Both the position numbers and the translations under genes were made by a program. Below, piece after piece: positions 61,634 through 64,000 of a stretch of DNA of 64,000 nt (position 1 is the first letter of the stretch; each line of letters opens with the position of its first letter). Source of the stretch: Planctomycetota bacterium. Its GTDB lineage: Bacteria; Planctomycetota; Planctomycetia; Pirellulales; UBA7805. The stretch lies in the NCBI GenBank assembly GCA_003389215.1, contig QQVP01000064.1, forward strand, positions 1 to 64,000. The letters are read 5' to 3'. The notes below the pieces were generated by a model that worked only from the letters and a program-made list of their open reading frames with translations, was not told the origin of the DNA and ran no database searches.

Positions 61634-63595
61634 TCAACAGACGGCCGGAGCGGCGACGGGAAGCAGCGAATGGTCCGGCTCGGTCGGCGCCAAGGCCGGA
61701 TCGACGAACGTGCGGTGCCACAGCTCCAGGCAGAGTAGTGTCCAGAGCCGGTGGCTATGATCCCAGGCTCCGCTCTGATGCTCGGAAATCAACGTGCGCA
61801 CGGCCGCTGGCGAAAAGTAGCCGCGATCGAGGCTCAAGGGGTCGAGCAGATGATCGAGGAGAAAGTCGTGCTGGCCATCGCGAAACCACTCGTCGATCGG
61901 CACGCAAAAACCCATCTTGTGACGCCGGGCGATCCGCGGCGGAATCAGTTCGGAGAAGGTCTCCTTCACGATGTGCTTGGTGTCCGTGCCGACGACCTTT
62001 TGCGCAAAGGGAATGCCGATCGCCAGCTCGACCACGCGGTGATCGAGAAACGGACTGCGGCACTCCAGCCCATGGGCCATGCTGGCGATGTCGACCTTGG
62101 CCAGCATGTCGCAGGGTAGCCGCGTCTGCACGTCGGTCAGCATGGCGCGCGAGCCGCCGCCACGGCGGGCGCAATTGGCCATTGCGGCGGCAAACACCCC
62201 TTCGGCATCGGCGTCGCCCAGCTCCGCGCGAAAGGCATCGGAGTAGGTGGCCTGGCGCCGGGCACGATCGAACATGGTCACAAAGTTGGCAAAGCGCCGG
62301 TCGGACGGCTCGCGAAGCAGCATCATGCGGCGGCGAATGCGTCGCAGCACCGAGTCCTGGCGATTGGCCGTCGGCATCCAGTCCCAAAGGCGATTGCCGA
62401 GCAACGCCCGCGCCAGCGGCGGCAAACGATCGAACTTGCTGAACTTGTCGACGGTTTGATAACGCTCGTAGCCCCCGAAGAGTTCGTCGCCGCCGTCGCC
62501 GGTGAGCGCGACTTTCACGTGTTCGCGGGTGGCCTGCGAAACGTAGTAGGTCGGAATCGCGGAGCTGTCGGCGAACGGTTCGTCGTAGTGGTAAACGAGC
62601 GTCGGCAAGATGCCCAGCGAGTCGGGCTCGACGAACAGCTCGTGATGATCGGTCTTCAGGTGGGCGGCAATTTCCCGGGCGTCGGCCGATTCGTCGTAGT
62701 CGTCGGCCTGAAAGCCGATCGTGTAGGTCTTGGTCGGCTGACTGGCATGTCGCTGCATCAGACCTACGATGACTGTCGAGTCGATGCCGCCGGAGAGAAA
62801 CGCCCCGAGCGGGACGTCGCTGCGAAGCCGCAGTCGCACCGCTTCCATCAGCTCCGCTTCGAGCGCCTCGCGCATCTCGGCGGGCGAGAGCGAAGTGCAC
62901 TTGTTCAAATCGGGCGACCAGTAGCGATCGACCCGCAGCTCGCCGTTCTCGTAAACGGCGTAGGAGCCCGGTTCCAGCTTGCGGATGCCGCGAAACATGG
63001 TGCGGGGGTGCGGCACATAGAGATAGGCCAGGTACTCGTCGAGCGCCACGGGATCGAGTTCCCGCGGCACGCTGGGAACCTGCAGGATCGATTTGATTTC
63101 GCTGGCGAAGAGGAACTGGCCCGGCACGTGGCGATAGACGATCGGCTTTTGGCCGAGCCGGTCGCGGGCCACGACGAGCCGCCGTCGCGGACCGTCCCAA
63201 ATGGCCAGGCCGAACATGCCCCGCAGGTCCTGCAGAAAATCGATGCCCTTCTCTTCGTAGAGATGGACGATCGTTTCCGTGTCGGAGTTGGTGCGAAACT
63301 GGTGACCGGCCGCTTCCAGAGCGGGCCGCAGCTCGCGATAGTTGTAGATTTCGCCGTTGAAGGTGACCCAGACCGTGCCGTCTTCGTTCGACATCGGCTG
63401 AGTGCCGCCGGCCAGGTCGATGATGCTCAGACGGCGATGGCCCAGGGCGACGCCCGATCCGTCCGACTGCTGGTCCCAATGTTCACCCTGGCCATCCGGT
63501 CCACGGTGGGCCATGACGCGGGTCATGCGCACCAGCGTTTCCAGCGAGACAGGCTCGCCGTCGGCGGTCCAGACAGCGCCGGTGATTCCACACAT
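61634..63595 (-). CDS. asnB: Glutamine-hydrolysing asparagine-synthetase-type amidotransferase
   Basis: A 653-residue enzyme with an N-terminal Ntn glutaminase domain (Cys2 in MCGITGA, RMAHRGPDGQG region, FNGEIYN) and a C-terminal synthetase domain (PP-loop SGGIDST at about 262-268, and ALTGDGGDELFGGY). It makes asparagine or, in exopolysaccharide loci of this type, amidates a sugar carboxyl group. Given the sugar-acid dehydrogenase nearby, amidation of a uronic acid is an attractive role. Nine bp separate it from the upstream gene. Confidence 0.9.
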   Translation of the reverse strand: MCGITGAVWTADGEPVSLETLVRMTRVMAHRGPDGQGEHWDQQSDGSGVALGHRRLSIIDLAGGTQPMSNEDGTVWVTFNGEIYNYRELRPALEAAGHQFRTNSDTETIVHLYEEKGIDFLQDLRGMFGLAIWDGPRRRLVVARDRLGQKPIVYRHVPGQFLFASEIKSILQVPSVPRELDPVALDEYLAYLYVPHPRTMFRGIRKLEPGSYAVYENGELRVDRYWSPDLNKCTSLSPAEMREALEAELMEAVRLRLRSDVPLGAFLSGGIDSTVIVGLMQRHASQPTKTYTIGFQADDYDESADAREIAAHLKTDHHELFVEPDSLGILPTLVYHYDEPFADSSAIPTYYVSQATREHVKVALTGDGGDELFGGYERYQTVDKFSKFDRLPPLARALLGNRLWDWMPTANRQDSVLRRIRRRMMLLREPSDRRFANFVTMFDRARRQATYSDAFRAELGDADAEGVFAAAMANCARRGGGSRAMLTDVQTRLPCDMLAKVDIASMAHGLECRSPFLDHRVVELAIGIPFAQKVVGTDTKHIVKETFSELIPPRIARRHKMGFCVPIDEWFRDGQHDFLLDHLLDPLSLDRGYFSPAAVRTLISEHQSGAWDHSHRLWTLLCLELWHRTFVDPALAPTEPDHSLLPVAAPAVC

Positions 63596-63604
63596 ACGAA
63601 GTCC

Positions 63605-64000
63605 CTAGGGTCCGGCCTGCATCTGCTCGGTGGCAGCTTGGGCCGTCTCGCGAGGAGCCGATGGGGCGGCTTCGTTGCGCGTGCAGCTCAAGCAGAAGGA
63701 CATCGAGGCCGGCAATTTCAGCTGCCCAAAAAAACGCACGACCGCCGCCCGTTGGCGGTGGCCGTAAGCCGTTCCGACCCAGCCTCCCGCGGGTCCTTCA
63801 CGATTTTCGACAACTTCCCACTGCAGATCTTTGTTGTCGAGCAACTCGAGCGTTGCCGTGTGACCCGACTTGGTACTCATTGTAATCCGTTGCGGCGAAT
63901 CTGTCGCCACGGTGGCGCCCGGCGCGACGTGGAAGAACACCTCGACCAGGTGACTCCCCTGCCCCGTGAGTCGATCGAGTATGAGAAAGTTGTCGGCCCG
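63605..64000 (-). CDS. Heparinase II/III-family protein, C-terminal part (cut by window edge)
   Basis: Only the last 131 residues are visible. The frame is open to the right edge and reads RADNFLILDRLTGQGSHLVE then VFFHVAPGATV, the C-terminal beta-sandwich pattern of heparinase II/III proteins (a D-x-L ... H-x-V-E-x-x-F-H ... P series). It ends PSAPRETAQAATEQMQAGP, a low-complexity tail. The GTG at 63940 is internal, not a start. Members in exopolysaccharide clusters are thought to be polysaccharide lyases. The catalytic residues are outside the window. Confidence 0.75.
   Translation of the reverse strand, partial: RADNFLILDRLTGQGSHLVEVFFHVAPGATVATDSPQRITMSTKSGHTATLELLDNKDLQWEVVENREGPAGGWVGTAYGHRQRAAVVRFFGQLKLPASMSFCLSCTRNEAAPSAPRETAQAATEQMQAGP

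Overview
The window looks like a planctomycete chromosome, most likely of the order Pirellulales; this is inference from gene content, not from a marker-gene search. It has high GC and frequent GTG starts. Typical planctomycete content includes an ECF sigma factor fused to a Ser/Thr kinase, a ceramidase-like secreted protein, an aspartokinase with four ACT domains, two GroEL paralogues around one GroES, and lineage-type membrane proteins with zinc-ribbon tails. No rRNA, tRNA, CRISPR array, prophage or intact insertion sequence was seen. Almost all of the window reads as ordinary chromosome.

Layout. 1-2.7 kb: the 3' part of pyruvate carboxylase and the biotin ligase that would charge it. 2.7-5.8 kb: a repeat-bearing spacer, then a lipoprotein combining DUF6924-like and SUKH-like segments and a small membrane protein. 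5.8-7.6 kb: a 2-oxoglutarate dioxygenase and a sulfotransferase-like protein in one operon. 7.6-12.2 kb: aspartokinase, an ApgM-type phosphotransferase and homoserine dehydrogenase, together the entry into threonine synthesis. 12.5-20.5 kb: an M42 peptidase, then a protein-folding block (groEL1, groES, groEL2, dnaJ, grpE) with two small zinc proteins. An exact-consensus sigma-54 promoter lies before groEL1, and the dnaJ ribosome binding site sits in a hairpin. 20.6-24 kb: a membrane protein, a receiver-like protein, PII and an APH-fold kinase. 24.2-27.1 kb: two secreted or membrane proteins sharing a DsbD-type domain. 27.2-34.7 kb: purM, hemL, an RND transporter and a glycosyltransferase-like membrane protein with TPRs. 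34.9-36.2 kb: cysH and an Rrf2 regulator. 36.8-40.4 kb: an S41 protease and glnA with clear promoters and terminators. 40.5-44.1 kb: a ParDE-like toxin-antitoxin pair, mtnA and an AGE-family epimerase. 44.2-48.1 kb: a second copy of the 170-bp repeat, a ferredoxin, the sigma-kinase fusion and the ceramidase-like protein. 48.2-52.1 kb: two paralogous zinc-ribbon membrane proteins, DoxX, and an HdeD-like gene that appears frameshifted.

52.3 kb to the right edge is an exopolysaccharide assembly cluster: polysaccharide deacetylase, GT2, beta-helix protein, FemAB-like acyltransferase, nucleotide-sugar dehydrogenase, two GT4 glycosyltransferases, an asparagine-synthetase-type amidotransferase and a heparinase II/III-type protein cut by the edge. 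This set resembles loci that accompany exosortase (XrtA/EpsH), but no exosortase or PEP-CTERM substrate is inside the window.

Points most worth checking are the dispersed 170-bp intergenic repeat (2686 and 44229), the nested palindromic element at 22292-22455, the sigma-54 promoter before groEL1, the dnaJ hairpin, the 17-bp repeat array inside the threonine operon, the glnA leader, and the HdeD frameshift.
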